This document shows, one piece after another, positions 16,989 through 28,200 of a stretch of DNA of 64,000 nucleotides (its first letter is position 1; every line of letters begins with the position of its first letter). The position numbers and the translations under genes are program-made. The stretch comes from Rhodovastum sp963709085. Lineage in GTDB: Bacteria; Pseudomonadota; Alphaproteobacteria; Acetobacterales; Acetobacteraceae. The stretch is taken from positions 1 to 64,000 of the forward strand of contig CAVPVB010000011.1 of NCBI GenBank assembly GCA_963709085.1, given 5' to 3'. The notes under the pieces are model-generated. The model saw nothing but the letters and a program-made list of their open reading frames with translations. It did not search any database and was not told the DNA's origin.

Positions 16989-17309
16989 TGTCCGAACAGT
17001 TCGAACGTCCATCGTAACCCTGGGCGGAGTCAGCGGGTCATCCCATTTGTCCTGATGGTCCAGTCCAACCGCTTTCACCGCTCGAAGCGGCGGGTCATCG
17101 TTCCCCTTGTCGCCGCAGAGGAGTTCGGCGTCGCTGACAGCGATTTCGGGCCGCACTTTGTGATCGATGGCCGGCCGGTCGTCCTTGATCCGCTCCAGAT
17201 CACGAATGTCCCACGCGACGCTCTTGGCCCAGCCATTGCCTCGCTTGCGCCCGAGGATCACCGGATTATCAACGCCATGGATGCTCTCCTGAGCCGGGGC
17301 TGGCGATAG
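16988..17309 (+). pseudogene. ccdB: CcdB-family gyrase toxin, frameshifted
   Basis: The first codons read MSEQFE, then stop after PS. In the next frame the text continues VHRNPGRSQRVIPFVLMVQS and on through the conserved CcdB core (RVIVPLVAAEEF, FVIDGRPVVL) to 17309. Deleting one base near 17005 gives FDVHRNPGRS in a single frame. CcdB poisons DNA gyrase, so loss of the toxin with the antitoxin kept is the harmless direction of decay. Confidence 0.8.
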
Positions 17310-17455
17310 AGCGACGATCAACTGGAAGTTATTGATAAGACATTAGCTTTTTCGGTGGGCGTCCGGCTGCCAACGAATTAAGACTGTCTGCGGCGCGAAG
17401 CCGCCACCAACGCAAATTGGATGGCAAAAATTGACAATTGGCGACGCGGTAGCGG

Positions 17456-17857
17456 TCACGTGGCGTGACGGATCCGCAGGACATGGACGTCGGCGGCCGC
17501 TTCCACGCGCTCGTCCCAGTGTCGCTCCGCGGTGATGACTGTGGCATGCCGTTCCCTGCCGAGAGCGAGGCAGGCCCGGTCTCCCAACGACAGCCCGAAC
17601 GCCTTGGTCAACGGCCGCAGTTCGCCGGCACGGAGCGCGAGTCCCGGCGAATGGGGGACGATGTCGACGCCGAGGCATTGGACCGCTTCCATCGCGGCGT
17701 CCGCCGGCACGCCTCGCTCGCAGAGCTTGGAGATGACCTCCGTCAGGTTGACCGTGCCGATCAGCGCCGCCGGGAGGATGGCCGCGACCTTTTCATGGCC
17801 CGGCTCACGGTTCAGCAGCGCGAGGACGGCCGACGCGTCGAGGACAGGATCACTCAC
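17456..17857 (-). CDS. vapC: VapC-family PIN-domain toxin
   Basis: This 133-residue PIN protein starts at GTG 17857 with SDPVLDASAVLALLN (first Asp), has NLTEVISKL (acidic position 2) and LSLGDRACLALG (third acidic position), and ends in RHATVITAERHW followed by a C-terminal acidic stretch. The set matches VapC RNases. Its start overlaps the antitoxin stop by eight bases, which couples translation. It appears intact. Confidence 0.85.
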   Translation of the reverse strand: MSDPVLDASAVLALLNREPGHEKVAAILPAALIGTVNLTEVISKLCERGVPADAAMEAVQCLGVDIVPHSPGLALRAGELRPLTKAFGLSLGDRACLALGRERHATVITAERHWDERVEAAADVHVLRIRHAT

Positions 17858-18095
17858 CCTCGGCCTCGCGTCGCCGGTCTTCTGTGAGTTCGTCCACGAG
17901 GCTGACGTCCTCCGGCACGTAACGGCGGACGATGGCCTGTGCGCGGGCGACCGCCGACTGGATGGGCTCCAGGCGGATGTGTCCGTCCTCCACGTGGACG
18001 ATGAAGTTTCCGCCGTCCGGCATCCCGAGCTCGGATCTGACATTCGCGGGGATGACGAGCCGGCCATTCGGCGCCATGGCAACGTGTTGGGGCAT
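17850..18095 (-). CDS. AbrB/MazE-type antitoxin of the VapC pair
   Basis: The 81-residue protein starts MPQHVAMAPNGRLVIPANVR, the swapped-hairpin AbrB DNA-binding fold, and has a helical tail (RRYVPEDVSLVDEL) that would cover the toxin. The start at ATG 18095 is preferred to the upstream ATG at 18152 because the latter would place the operator inside the gene. It should repress the operon through the palindrome at 18111-18135. Confidence 0.8.
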   Translation of the reverse strand: MPQHVAMAPNGRLVIPANVRSELGMPDGGNFIVHVEDGHIRLEPIQSAVARAQAIVRRYVPEDVSLVDELTEDRRREAEGE

Positions 18096-18110
18096 GGCAT
18101 ATCTTCTAAT

Positions 18111-18135
18111 GTGGCACATATACATAATGTGCCAC
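18111..18135. promoter_or_regulatory. Operator palindrome of the AbrB/VapC pair
   Basis: A perfect inverted repeat GTGGCACAT and ATGTGCCAC with a 7-base AT-rich spacer sits 15 bases upstream of the antitoxin start. Its symmetry and place fit autoregulation by the AbrB-type antitoxin. Confidence 0.65.
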
Positions 18136-18168
18136 ACGATCCCCAGTGTCAATCCTTGGCCCGGGTTG

Positions 18169-18345
18169 GAGAGCGTCAGGAGGTGTGGGGTGGGTCAAGC
18201 TGCTGCGGCATGAGCGGCGGCTGAGACGTTGTTGTTGAGGAAATCCGGATATCAGCGTTCGAAAAGAGGCCGAAGCGTGCCATCGAGTGCCCGGGTTCGA
18301 ATCTGCAGCAGCGGCCCGACGCTCCCCACACCTCCTGATGCTCTC
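18169..18345. repeat. 22-bp inverted repeat pair around 133 bp
   Basis: The left arm 18169-18190 and right arm 18324-18345 are reverse complements with one mismatch (core CAGGAGGTGTGGGG). The enclosed DNA has no convincing gene. It could be a small insertion, a recombination site pair, or a terminator-like structure; none can be chosen from sequence alone. Confidence 0.6.
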
Positions 18346-18420
18346 GATGATCGGGGCGCGGCAACGCGGATTTCGGCGGCCGGCCGACGAATAAGGCGCC
18401 TGTCCATAAGGCGTGATAAG

Positions 18421-18530
18421 AGTTTTCCGTCTGGAATCGGTTCGATCACGATATGTCCGAGAAGGGAAGTTTTCGGACGGTATGAATATTCTCGGACAAA
18501 AGGAGAATTTCCGGACAGAATGTGCGCGGC
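18421..18530 (+). repeat. Clustered CGGAC-type repeat upstream of a recombinase gene
   Basis: Several related units lie in a row: TTTTCGGACGGTATG, TTCTCGGACAAAAGG and TTTCCGGACAGAATG, plus weaker ones before them. The same units occur in the reverse direction at 59011-59060, upstream of another copy of the same recombinase 5' end. They look like binding sites for a recombinase or regulator. Confidence 0.5.
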
Positions 18531-18609
18531 AGACGGTGCCGCGGCGGTTTGCACGCCGGCGGCCGGCAACCGAGCGTGCGGGCAGAGGCGGCAGTGGGGG
18601 AGGGGAGGC

Positions 18610-19495
18610 ATGGACGACATCGTGGCGGTTACGGAGGGCGGCGCCCCGGCGGCGTTTGGCCAGGAGGCGGACGCCGCGCGCGGCTATGCCGCCGCTCCCC
18701 GCCGCTCCGCTTGCGGTGGCGCGGTTCTGCGCCGGCGAGGCCGAGGCCGGACGAGCGCCGTCCACCATCACACGGCGGCTGGCCGCCATCGGTTGGGCGC
18801 ACAAGCTCGCCGGGCTCACGCCGCCGCAGCGTGCCGACGGCGGCGGGGCTATCGCCGAAGTCATGGCCGGCATCCGGCGGTCGCGCGCTGCACCGCCGGC
18901 GCAAAAGGCCGCCGCCGATGCCGATGTTCTGCGCGACATGCTGCGCGCCTGCTCCGGTGAGAAACTGCGCGCCGTGCGGGCGCGCGCGGTGCTTGCCATC
19001 GGGTTCGCCGGCGCATTCCGGCGCTCGGAACTGGTCGCCCTCCGCGTCGAGGACCTCCGGCGGGATGCCGAAGGCATCCGGGTGGTGATCCGGCGATCCA
19101 AGGCGGACCGGGAAGGCGAGGGGGTGACGGTGGCCATTCCGCACGGCGACCGCCTGCGTCCGGTGGCCGCGCTGGACGCTTGGCTGGCCGCCGCCCGGGT
19201 GGCCGACGGCTTCGTGTTCCGGCGGATCGGGCGGGCCGGTCAAGTGACGGACGAGCCGATGAGCGACCGCGCCGTCGCGCGGCTGGTCCAGGCCGTTGCC
19301 AAAGCTGCCGGCCACGATCCGGCGCTGTTCGGCGGGCATTCGCTGCGGGCGGGCTTCATAACCAGCGCGGCACGAACGGGCGCCAGCATCTTCAAAATCC
19401 AGGAAATCTCGCGGCACCGAAGCCTGCAGGTGCTTGCCGGCTACGTGCGTGACGCCCAGGTCTACCGCGACCATGCGGGGAGCGGGTTCCTGTAG
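18610..19495 (+). pseudogene. Tyrosine recombinase with a deletion in its N-terminal domain
   Basis: The ATG at 18610, after GGGGAGG, starts MDDIVAVTEGGAPAAFGQEA and runs to about 18690. The rest is read in another frame from PPLPAAPLAVARFCAGEAEA. Part of the core-binding domain is missing between the two. The catalytic domain is complete to the eye: GAFRRSELVAL (Arg), HSLRAGFITSA (His, Arg), ISRHRSLQVLAGYVR (His, Tyr). The enzyme is probably dead. Confidence 0.75.
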
Positions 19496-19641
19496 CACTT
19501 TGCCCGTCGCTGGAGCATCCGGGTGACAAGCACGCAAGGCCAGGGGCGTTGCCCTCAACTGCGGGGAGCATGACGTCCACGGTGGTCGCGGCGAGGACGC
19601 CGGCGTTCAGGCGAGCAGCCGCCGCAATCCGCGCGAGTTCA

Positions 19642-19779
19642 TCAGTCTGTCGGTGCATCCGTGCCCGGCCTGCTCCTGGTGTGATCGGAGTCAGTCAGTT
19701 CCTGCCACAGTGCGCCGGGCGGTGCGTCGTAGAGGCAGGCAAGCCGGCCCACCCAGGAAGCAAACAGCTCGCCCGGCAC
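19642..19779 (-). pseudogene. TniQ-like N-terminal fragment
   Basis: The reverse strand reads PGELFASWVGRLACLYDAPP for 45 residues before a stop. The LxSWxxRLA pattern is that of the TniQ N-terminus, a partner in Tn5053/Tn7-like transposition. The fragment is followed directly by nothing recognisable. It lies downstream of the TniB-like fragment on the same strand, as tniB-tniQ do in intact elements. Confidence 0.4.
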
Positions 19780-19788
19780 AGGCCGCGG

Positions 19789-20058
19789 CTACGCAGGAGG
19801 TATCCCGGCGTGGATACCCGGCCGCGCGCCGGGTCGTGCGCTGGCGCGGCCCGAAACGGCCAATCCTCGCCAGGTCTGCGGATCCTCGAAGCTCGATCGG
19901 TCCAGCCGCTCGCGCCCAGAGGTAATGGCGGCGACGACTGCGCGCTCAACCGCCTTGCAGATGGTCCAGGTCAGGCCCGCAGACCGCACCGCGACCAGCC
20001 GCCGCAGGGCCGGTGAGTCCACCGGCGAGGGCTGCCGCAGCGGCAGGCTCTGGACCAA
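19789..20058 (-). pseudogene. TniB-like C-terminal fragment
   Basis: The readable part includes LTWTICKAVERAVVAAITSG and RERLDRSSFEDP. The helix followed by 'SGRERLD' resembles the C-terminal end of TniB-type AAA+ transposition ATPases. No Walker motifs are present, so at best this is the tail of the gene. The call leans on the adjacent TniQ-like piece. The rest of 19496-20148 shows no other supported gene. Confidence 0.35.
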
Positions 20059-20148
20059 GCGCCTCCGCCACAGCGTTGCTGTGTCGAGACTGGCAATACC
20101 GCCCCTGTCCGCCGCTTGCTCCTGCGCGGTCCGACCCCCTACGGTACC

Positions 20149-20625
20149 ATGGCAATGATCATGAGACGCCCAGTCCGGACCGGCGTGCGGGGTGGCCTGT
20201 TGGGCCTCATGCTGTTCATCGTCGCTTGGTTCGCACCGCTGATCGGCGCGACCATCGTGCCGTCACAACCCGAAGTTGCGGCGCTTGTTGCCGCATTCGG
20301 ACCCGGCATCATTTGCCATGCCGGAAATACCCAACCCGCGCCACCGACCGCACCGGCCCACCACCACGGTCACTTCTGCCCGCTTTGTCCGATCTGCGCC
20401 GCTCATACGCAGGCAGTGCTGCTGCTACCGCAACCAACACCCGCGCCGGACAGGCCCGCCGTGCTGGCAACAGAGGCCTTTCCCTGGCTGCCGCCCGCTA
20501 TCGGCCCGCCGCCGTTTGCGGTCCATCACCACACAGTCTCGTGCCCCACCGCCCCTGACCTGAAGACGGACTTCGCACCGCCGGTTGCCCGCCGCGGCTT
20601 GTCTGATTTTGGATCAGGAGATTGA
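20149..20625 (+). CDS. DUF2946-like exported protein, copper-linked
   Basis: This is a 158-residue protein with an N-terminal signal or membrane segment (about 8-37) and the His/Cys cluster HHHGHFCPLCPICAAH, typical of DUF2946, a family found next to copper-handling genes. A second HHH lies near residue 125. It stands 4 bases before the next gene in a copC-containing run, so a role in periplasmic copper handling is likely but not shown. A second ATG at 20155 is possible. Confidence 0.65.
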   Translation: MAMIMRRPVRTGVRGGLLGLMLFIVAWFAPLIGATIVPSQPEVAALVAAFGPGIICHAGNTQPAPPTAPAHHHGHFCPLCPICAAHTQAVLLLPQPTPAPDRPAVLATEAFPWLPPAIGPPPFAVHHHTVSCPTAPDLKTDFAPPVARRGLSDFGSGD

Positions 20626-20629
20626 CTTC

Positions 20630-21471
20630 ATGAATCGCGTGACCTTCCCGGTTGCCCTCGCCGGCGTGCTGGCGCTCGGCATAAACGCCGCCTACGGCCA
20701 TGCCGTCTGCGGTGCCCGCATCTTTCCCGTCACCCTTACCCTCGATGACCCTGGTGTCGCCGATGAGGCGTCCATCCCGACGTTCACCTGGCAACGCAGC
20801 GGCGCCGGTGGCGGACCGGGTTCCAAAACCTGTTCGCCACGCTGAAATACGCGACATGCGTCAGCCCCGAGCACGAGTTCCAACTCGGGGTCGGTTTGCA
20901 GCGCGAGTTCGGGGGGACCGGCACGTTTGCGATAGGGGCCGATGCCTATGGCTCCACCACGCCAACTCTCTATGCCGGCAAGGGCCTCGGTGACCTGCCG
21001 ATCGGCTCCCTGCGGGCGCTCGCGATCACCGGTGAGTTCAGCTACTCAATTGCCGATCGGTCGCTGAAGGCGACGCAGGTGACCGATCGGGACACTGGCC
21101 TGATGTCGCTGCAATACAACAACGGCAACCCCAACTCGTGGTTTGGTGGGGTATCGGTCCAGTACAGCCTCCCCTACCTGCAGTCGCAGGTTAAGGATTA
21201 CGGCCTGCCTCCCGTGCTGGGACGCCTGACGCCGATCGTAGAGATCACCTGGAGCTCGCCGGCGACGAAGCCGAACACCCAGGGCACGACCTGGACGGTG
21301 GCGCCGGGCGTGCTGTACTCGGGCGACTGGTACCAGTTCGGCATCGAGGCGCTGATCCTCGCCAACCGGGCGGCGGGGACCAACGTTGGCGTGATCGCGC
21401 AGTTCCACGTGTTTCTCGATGACCTGTTCCCGAACACGCTGGGCAAGCCGGTCGTGGAGTGGTTCCGATGA
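20630..21471 (+). pseudogene. Outer-membrane-like protein with internal deletion and frameshift
   Basis: The first part (MNRVTFPVALAGVLALGINA) is a signal peptide followed by HAVCGARIFPVTLTLDDPGV up to about 20815. The frame then breaks; the next frame picks up FQNLFATLKYATCVSPEHEF and runs to 21471 as a beta-rich protein with alternating hydrophobic residues (SYSIADRSLKATQV) and a C-terminal Phe/Arg end. A stretch seems deleted near 20818. The family is exported, of unknown function, and often next to copC. Confidence 0.65.
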
Positions 21472-21833
21472 GGCCCCTTGTCCTGCTCGTTGTGACCTTG
21501 CTTGCATCCGTGGCAGACGCGCCCCAGGCGTTCTCCCATGCGCTGCTGCGCGGCGCCGTGCCGTCGGTCGGCAGTACCGTGGCGGCCGCGCCCAACGAGG
21601 TGGTGCTGACCTTTTCCGAAGCGGTCGAACCGAGGTTCAGCACCATCGCCGTGCAGGACGCCGCCGGGGTGCGGATCGATGCAGGGGAGCCGCACCTGGT
21701 CAACGGCGACGGCAAGCGCCTGGCCGTCCCGTTGAAGGCGCCGCCGCCGGGCACCTACACGGTCATCTGGCACGCCACCTCGGTGGACACGCACCGCACG
21801 GAGGGCACGTTCCGCTTCACCGTGAAACCGTAG
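21468..21833 (+). CDS. copC: CopC-family periplasmic copper-binding protein
   Basis: This is a 121-residue protein with a signal peptide (about 1-23, cut before HALLRG), so the mature protein starts with the copper-binding histidine typical of CopC. Other marks are PSVGSTVAAAPNEVVLTFSE and the C-terminal HATSVDTHRTEGTF, which supplies further copper ligands. The ATG overlaps the previous stop (ATGA). In intact operons copD follows; here nothing recognisable does. Confidence 0.85.
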   Translation: MRPLVLLVVTLLASVADAPQAFSHALLRGAVPSVGSTVAAAPNEVVLTFSEAVEPRFSTIAVQDAAGVRIDAGEPHLVNGDGKRLAVPLKAPPPGTYTVIWHATSVDTHRTEGTFRFTVKP

Positions 21834-22247
21834 ATGACGCTGCCGCTCGCCCTGGTCTGGCCTTTTGGGTCGGCTACGCGGCGGCCGAAAAAGGGATCGC
21901 CAGCGAGGCCATGAACCGAACGGTGAGTATTTTCCGAGCCTGCCGTCCAGCCGCATTTCAGTTTGCAATGCTGCCGGGTCACAGGAGTGGAGGATCGCAT
22001 GAGCGAAGCCCAAAACAGCCTGTCGGCCAGCGATGCCGAGTCTGCGTCTCCTGAATGTACGCCGGACCGTGCTTACGGGCTGGTGGGGGCTGATGGCGAG
22101 GGTTGCAGCGAATTCGGGATGGACAATGGTGCCGACCTGGGTGGGCACACGTTGCTGTGCCGCCCCCCCGCGCCGCAAGGCCGCAGAAGTCTGTTCCGGC
22201 GCTGACGCGGTCACTGTGAGCGACCTCGGATCCGCGCGCGCCGACCT
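21834..22247. other. Gap without a recognisable gene
   Basis: These 414 bases between copC and the glucan synthase hold no frame that I can support on either strand. A short open run from 21837 (MTLPLALVWPF) could be the remains of copD, but ends after about 25 codons. An open stretch starting ATG 21999 lacks protein-like character. Confidence 0.5.
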
Positions 22248-25200
22248 GTGATCGTTGGCCGTATATTCGAGCACCGGGCGCCCGTTCTTGCATGGGAGCG
22301 GACATTGGTGCGGGCCGAGTTGTTCGGCGCGGAACGCCTGGAGCAGCATGCAAGGAGCCTGGCCGCCGCGCAGCCGGTGACGGCAAGCCGGGCCCGGGAC
22401 GGTCGATTGGCGGACCGCCTGGCGGACAACGCCGCGTTCCTCCTGCGAGCCAATCGCGCCCTGGCGAAGTCCGCCGAGGACGGGCACCATGCGACGCCGG
22501 CCGCTGAGTGGCTGGCCGACAATTACCACTTGGTGGACATGCAGATCCGCGAGATCGGCATCGACCTGCCACCGGGCTTTTATGCGCAGTTGCCAAGGCT
22601 GGCCACCGGGCCGTTCATCGGCCTGCCTCGGGTGTTCGGCGCGGCGTGGTCGCTGGTGGCCCACACGGACAGCCATCTCGACCTCGATGCGCTCCGTCGC
22701 TACCTGGTCGCGTACCAGTCGGTGCAGCCGCTCACTATCGGCGAGCTGTGGGCCGTGCCGATCATCCTGCGAATTGGTACTGATCGAGAATTTGCGGCGC
22801 ATCGCCGAGCTGGTTGTGCACGACGCGACAGCACGGCAGGCGGCGGACGATCTGGCGGATCGGGTTCAGGATGCGGTTAGCAACACCGCAAACCTGTCAG
22901 TCGACCTGCCGGACGACCTGCCGGGGCGGACAAGGGTGACTGACCCCTTTGCGGTCCAGCTCGCCCACCGTCTGCGCGGCCACGACCCCAGGACGAACCC
23001 GGCGCTGGCCTGGCTCGATCGCCGCCTGGCGGAGCAGGGCACGACGGTCGAGGCCGTGGTGCGGGACGAGCTGCAGAGGCAAGGCATTGCCAACGCCACG
23101 GTCCGCAACGTCATCACCAGCTTGCGGACGATCGCGGGAATGGATTGGACGGAGTTGTTCGAGCAGGTGTCCCTCGTTGACACCGTCCTGGCGGGCACCA
23201 CGCCCTTCGCCAGCATGGATTTCACAACGCGCAATCTTTATCGCACCGCCATCGAAGCAATGTCGCGCGGGTCCGGCCGCTCCGAACTCGACATCGCCCG
23301 GGCCGCGGCGGCAGCGGCGGCGGAACATCCGGGCGAGCGGCGGGGCGACCCGGGTCACTACCTCATCGGCGGCGGCCGGCCGGGGTTCGAGGCCGCGATG
23401 GGATACCGGCCGACGCTGCGCGCGTGGCTGGAGCGGGGATGCCGCAGACGGGGCATCGGGGGCTACGGCGCTGCCGTGGTGGCGCTCGCGCTGGCCTTCG
23501 TCGCGGTGCCGCTGCAGTTTGCGGCGGAGGCCGGGGCGGGTGCGCTCTGGCTCATTGTTCTCGGGGTCGCCGGCTTCGTCCTGGCATCCGATGCAGCCGT
23601 CGCGTGCATCAACCGGCTGGCGATGTGGGCGTTCGGCGCGACAGCCCTGCCTGGCCTCGCGCTGGAGGCGGGCATCCCCGCACCTCTCCGCACCCTGGTT
23701 GTCGTACCAGTGCTGCTGACCACGGAAGCGGCAGTTGCCGACCAGGTGGCGCGGCTGGAGATCCACCACCTCGCCAGCCAGGACGGCGAGTTGCATTTCG
23801 CCCTCCTGTCCGACTGGACCGACAGCGCGGCGGAGCACGCCGATAGCGATGCGGCGCTGTTGGCCGCCGCCACGTCCGGCATCGCCCGGCTGAACCGGCT
23901 GTACGGCAATGCGCCCGGAGGCGACCGCTTCCTGCTGTTGCATCGGCGCCGGGTCTGGAACGCGGGGGAGGCAAGCTGGATCGGCTGGGAGCGCAAGCGC
24001 GGCAAGCTGCACGAGCTGAACCGGCTGCTGCGTGGCGCCAGCGACACGACCTTCCTGGACCCGCCCCCCATGCCGGCCGGCGTTCGTTACGTCGTCACGC
24101 TGGACGCCGACACGCGGCTGCCGCGCGGTGCCGTGCGGCGGATGGTGGGCAAGATGGCGCACCCGCTCAACGCGCCATTCCTCGACGCATCGCGCGGGCG
24201 GGTCGTGGAAGGCCATGCGGTTCTGCAGCCGCGGGTCACGCCGTCGCTGCCGACGGGGCGGGGCAGCACCGTGTTCCAACGCGTCTTCTCGAGCATGGAC
24301 GGTATCGATCCATACGCGGGGGCTGTCTCGGACGTGTACCAGGACGTGTTTGACGAGGGTTCCTTTGCCGGCAAGGGGATCTACGACGTGGACGCGTTCG
24401 ACGCCGCGCTGAAGGGCCGGGTGGCCGATTCGACGCTGTTGAGCCACGATCTGTTCGAAGGGGTTTACGCCCGCGCCGGGTTGGCGTCCGACATCGAGGT
24501 GATCGAGGAGTTTCCTGCCGGATATGCGGTCGCGGCGCTGCGGCAGCATCGGTGGGCGCGGGGCGATTGGCAGTTGCTGCCGTGGATCGCACCGCATGCC
24601 GGACGGGCTGCGCGCGACGCCGTCCCGGCGATCGGCCGCTGGAAGATGCTGGACAACCTGCGGCGGACGCTGTCGGCCCCGGTCGGGGTGGCCACCCTGC
24701 TGACCGGGTGGGTGCTGCCAATTCCCGTGGCGCTGGTCTGGACGGGATTCGTGCTCCTGACGATCGGACTTCCGGTCCTGCTGCCGGTGTTCGGCAATAT
24801 CGCGCCGGGGTCGCGGTGGGTGACGCTGCGCTGCTACCTGGGCGTCCTGGCCGGCGGGATGCGCCACGCGGCGGCGCTTTCCGGGCTGGTCGTCGTGTTC
24901 CTGGCGCACCAGGCCGTGCTGATGGGCGATGCGATCGGCCGAACGGTCGTCCGCGTTTACTGGACGCGCCGCCACCTGCTGCAGTGGGTCACTGCGGCGC
25001 AGGCGGCGGACGGGCCGGCCCTGGGCATTCTCGGCTATTACCGGCGCATGGCCGGCGCTCCGGTGCTGGGGGCGCTCGCGTTTTCCGTTGCGGCCTGGTC
25101 GCAATCCGGCACCTGGGTGCTGGCGGCGCCGTTTGCGGTGGCGTGGATCGCATCTCCGGCCGTCGCGTACTGGGCCAGCCGGGTTTGCACAGGCAGCCGC

Positions 25201-28200
25201 CCCGTGGTTTCGGACGGCGATCGGCGGGCGCTACGGATGTCGGCCCGGCGGACCTGGCGGTTCTTCGAAACCTTCGTGACGCCGGCCGACAACATGCTGC
25301 CGCCCGACAACTTCCAGGAGGACCCGGCGCCCGTGGTGGCGCGCCGGACCTCGCCCACCAATATCGGCCTCTATCTGCTGTCGGCCGTGGCGGCGCATGA
25401 TTTTGGGTGGGCCGGGCTCCTGGACACCGTCGAGCGACTGGAAGCGACACTGGCCACCATGACGCGGCTGCCGCGCTTCCGCGGGCATTTCTACAACTGG
25501 TACGGCACGGCCGACCTGCGCCCGTTGGAACCGCGCTACGTGTCGACCGTGGACAGCGGCAACCTGGCCGGCCACCTGATCGCGCTCGCCAACGCATGCG
25601 GGGTCTGGCAGGAGAACGCGGCCGGAGAGGCGCCCTATCGCACGGGGCTGGCCGACATCGCCGCCATCGCGGCCGAGGAGGTGACGCGCCTGTCCGCGGC
25701 AGGCACGGCGCCACCGGGCTTGCGGAAGGTCGGCGCCGCGCTCGCCGCGATCAGCGCCCGGCTTGCACAGGCACCAGGAAACGATGCCCTCGCCAGCCTC
25801 GCCGCGGACACGCAAGCGGGAGCAGCACTGGCAGCGGCGCTCCTGGACGCCCAGGCGAACGCCGCGGACCTGGTGTTTTGGACCACGGCGCTGCACCGGG
25901 CGGTCGAAAGCCACCGCCGGGACCACGCCGGCCCGGCAGCCGACTCCGCCGCCTTGACGCCGCGGCTCCTCGCCATCGCGCAGGCTGCCCGCGGCATGGC
26001 GCTGGCGATGGAGTTCGGCTTTCTCCGCAACACGGAGCGCAAGCTGCTGTCCATCGGTTTCCTGGCGAATGAAGGGGCGCTGGACGCCAACTGCTACGAC
26101 CTGCTGGCGTCCGAGGCACGGCTGGCCTGCTTCGTGGCGATCGCCAAGGATGACATCCCCGCCCGCGAATGGTTCCGGCTCGGCCGTGCCGTCACCCCCA
26201 TGGCGGGCGGCGCCGTGCTGGTGTCCTGGTCGGGGTCGATGTTCGAGTACCTGATGCCGTCGCTGGTGATGCGCGCGCCTGAGGGCAGCTTGCTGGAGGA
26301 CACCAGCCAATTGGTTGTGCGGCGCCAGGTCGGCTTCGGCCTGGAGCATGACGTGCCCTGGGGCGTTTCGGAATCGGCCTACAACGTGCGCGACGTGGAG
26401 TACACCTACCAGTATTCCAACTTCGGTATCCCCGACCTGGGCCTGAAGCGCGGCCTGGATGCGGACCTGGTGATCGCGCCCTACGCAACCGCGCTGGCCG
26501 CCATGATCGATCCCGCGGCCGCGGTCCGCAACCTCGTCCGGATCGGTGCGGTCGGGGGCCGGGGCCGCTACGGCTTCTATGAGGCGCTGGACTACACCCC
26601 CGGCCGGGTTCCGGCCGGGAAGACCGTGGCAGTGGTGCAGACGTTCATGGCGCACCATCAGGGGATGACGATCGTGGCCATCGCCGATGCCGTGCTGGAC
26701 GGGGTGATGCGGACGCGGTTCCATGCGGAACCTATCATCCAGGCGACGGAGCTGTTGTTGCAGGAGCGGGCGCCGCGCAATGTGGCGATGGCGCGCCCTC
26801 TGCCGATGGACGTCAAGCCTTCGGCCGCCAAGGCCGTTGGTGCGCCGGGTGGCCGGCGTTATACCGGTGCGGACGAAGCGGAACCCGTCACCCACTTGCT
26901 GTCCAACGGGCGCTACGCCGTGATGCTGACGGCCGCTGGCTCCGGCAGTAGCCGGTGGGGGGACCTGGCCGTCACCCGTTGGCGAGAAGACCCGACGCTC
27001 GATGACTGGGGGTCCTGGATCCTTCTGCGGGACGCCGGAAGCGGGGAGGTTTGGTCGGCGGGGCTGCAGCCCCTTGGCGTGGTGCCGGACGAGTACGAGG
27101 TGGCCTTCGGGGAGGACCGCGCCGAGTTCGCCCGTCGCGACGGTACGCTGACGACGATGATGGAGGTCCTTGTCTCGGCGGAAGAGGATGCCGAGGTCCG
27201 CCGCATCTCCGTGACGAATGCCGGCAAGGCTGCGCGCACCATCGACATCACCTCCTACGCTGAGCTTGCGTTGATCCGCGGCGCCGACGACCTCGCGCAC
27301 CCGGTCTTCGCCAAATTGTTCGTGCAAACCGAGCGGCTGGCCGACGGAAACGCCATCCTGGCGACACGGCGGCGCCGGACGCCCACCGAACCGGAGATAT
27401 GGGCCGGCCACCTGGTGGTGGCGGAGGGCGCGGCGGGTGACATCGGGGCGGAAACCGACCGTGCCCGCTTTCTGGGCCGCGGCCGCACCCTGCGCGATGC
27501 GGCCGCCATGGACGGGACCGCGTTGTCTAACACCGTCGGCACCGTGCTGGACGCGGTTTTGTCCCTGCGCTGTCGCGTGACCGTCGCCCCCGGGGCCGTG
27601 GCGCACGTCGCGTTCTGGACGATGGTGGCCGGCACCCGCGACGCCCTGGTTGACGCCATGGACAAGCACCGCGATGCCGCCGCGTTCGACCGCGCCTCGA
27701 CCCTGGCCTGGACGCAGGCGCAGGTGCAGTTGCACCATCTTGGGATCCGCCCGCGCGAGGCCGATCTGTTCCAGCGCCTCGTGGGGCATCTGGTGTTCGC
27801 CGGGCCGGCGCTGCGGCCAGGGTCCGCAGCCATTCAACGCGGCAGCGGGGCGCAAGACGGGCTTTGGAGTCAAGGCATCTCCGGCGACCTTCCGATCCTG
27901 CTGCTACGCATCCGCGACAGCTCCGACCTGGACTTGGCCCGGCAGGTCCTGCTCGCCCACGAGTATTTCCGGCTGAAGCAGCTCGCGGTGGACCTCGTCA
28001 TCGTCAACGAGCACGCCACGTCATACTCGCAGGACCTGCAGATTGCGCTGGAGGCTCTGGTACGCATACAGCCCCGCACCCCGCAGGTGCCCGGGGCTGC
28101 GGCCCGGGGCGCGGTCTTCCTGTTGCGCGCCGACCTGGTTCCGGCGGCGACGGCCGCCCTGCTGGCCTCGGCCGCGCGTGTCGTGCTGTCGGCCCAGCGC

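Noticed and set aside
18280..18330. tRNA-like T-arm sequence GGGTTCGAATC
   Set aside because: No pairing T-stem, acceptor stem or anticodon arm can be formed around it on either strand, so it is not called as a tRNA or as a proven attachment site.
25231..27873. 880-codon open frame on the reverse strand inside the glucan synthase
   Set aside because: It is a GC-bias shadow of the forward gene; its translation is rich in Arg/Gly/Pro and shows no domain.
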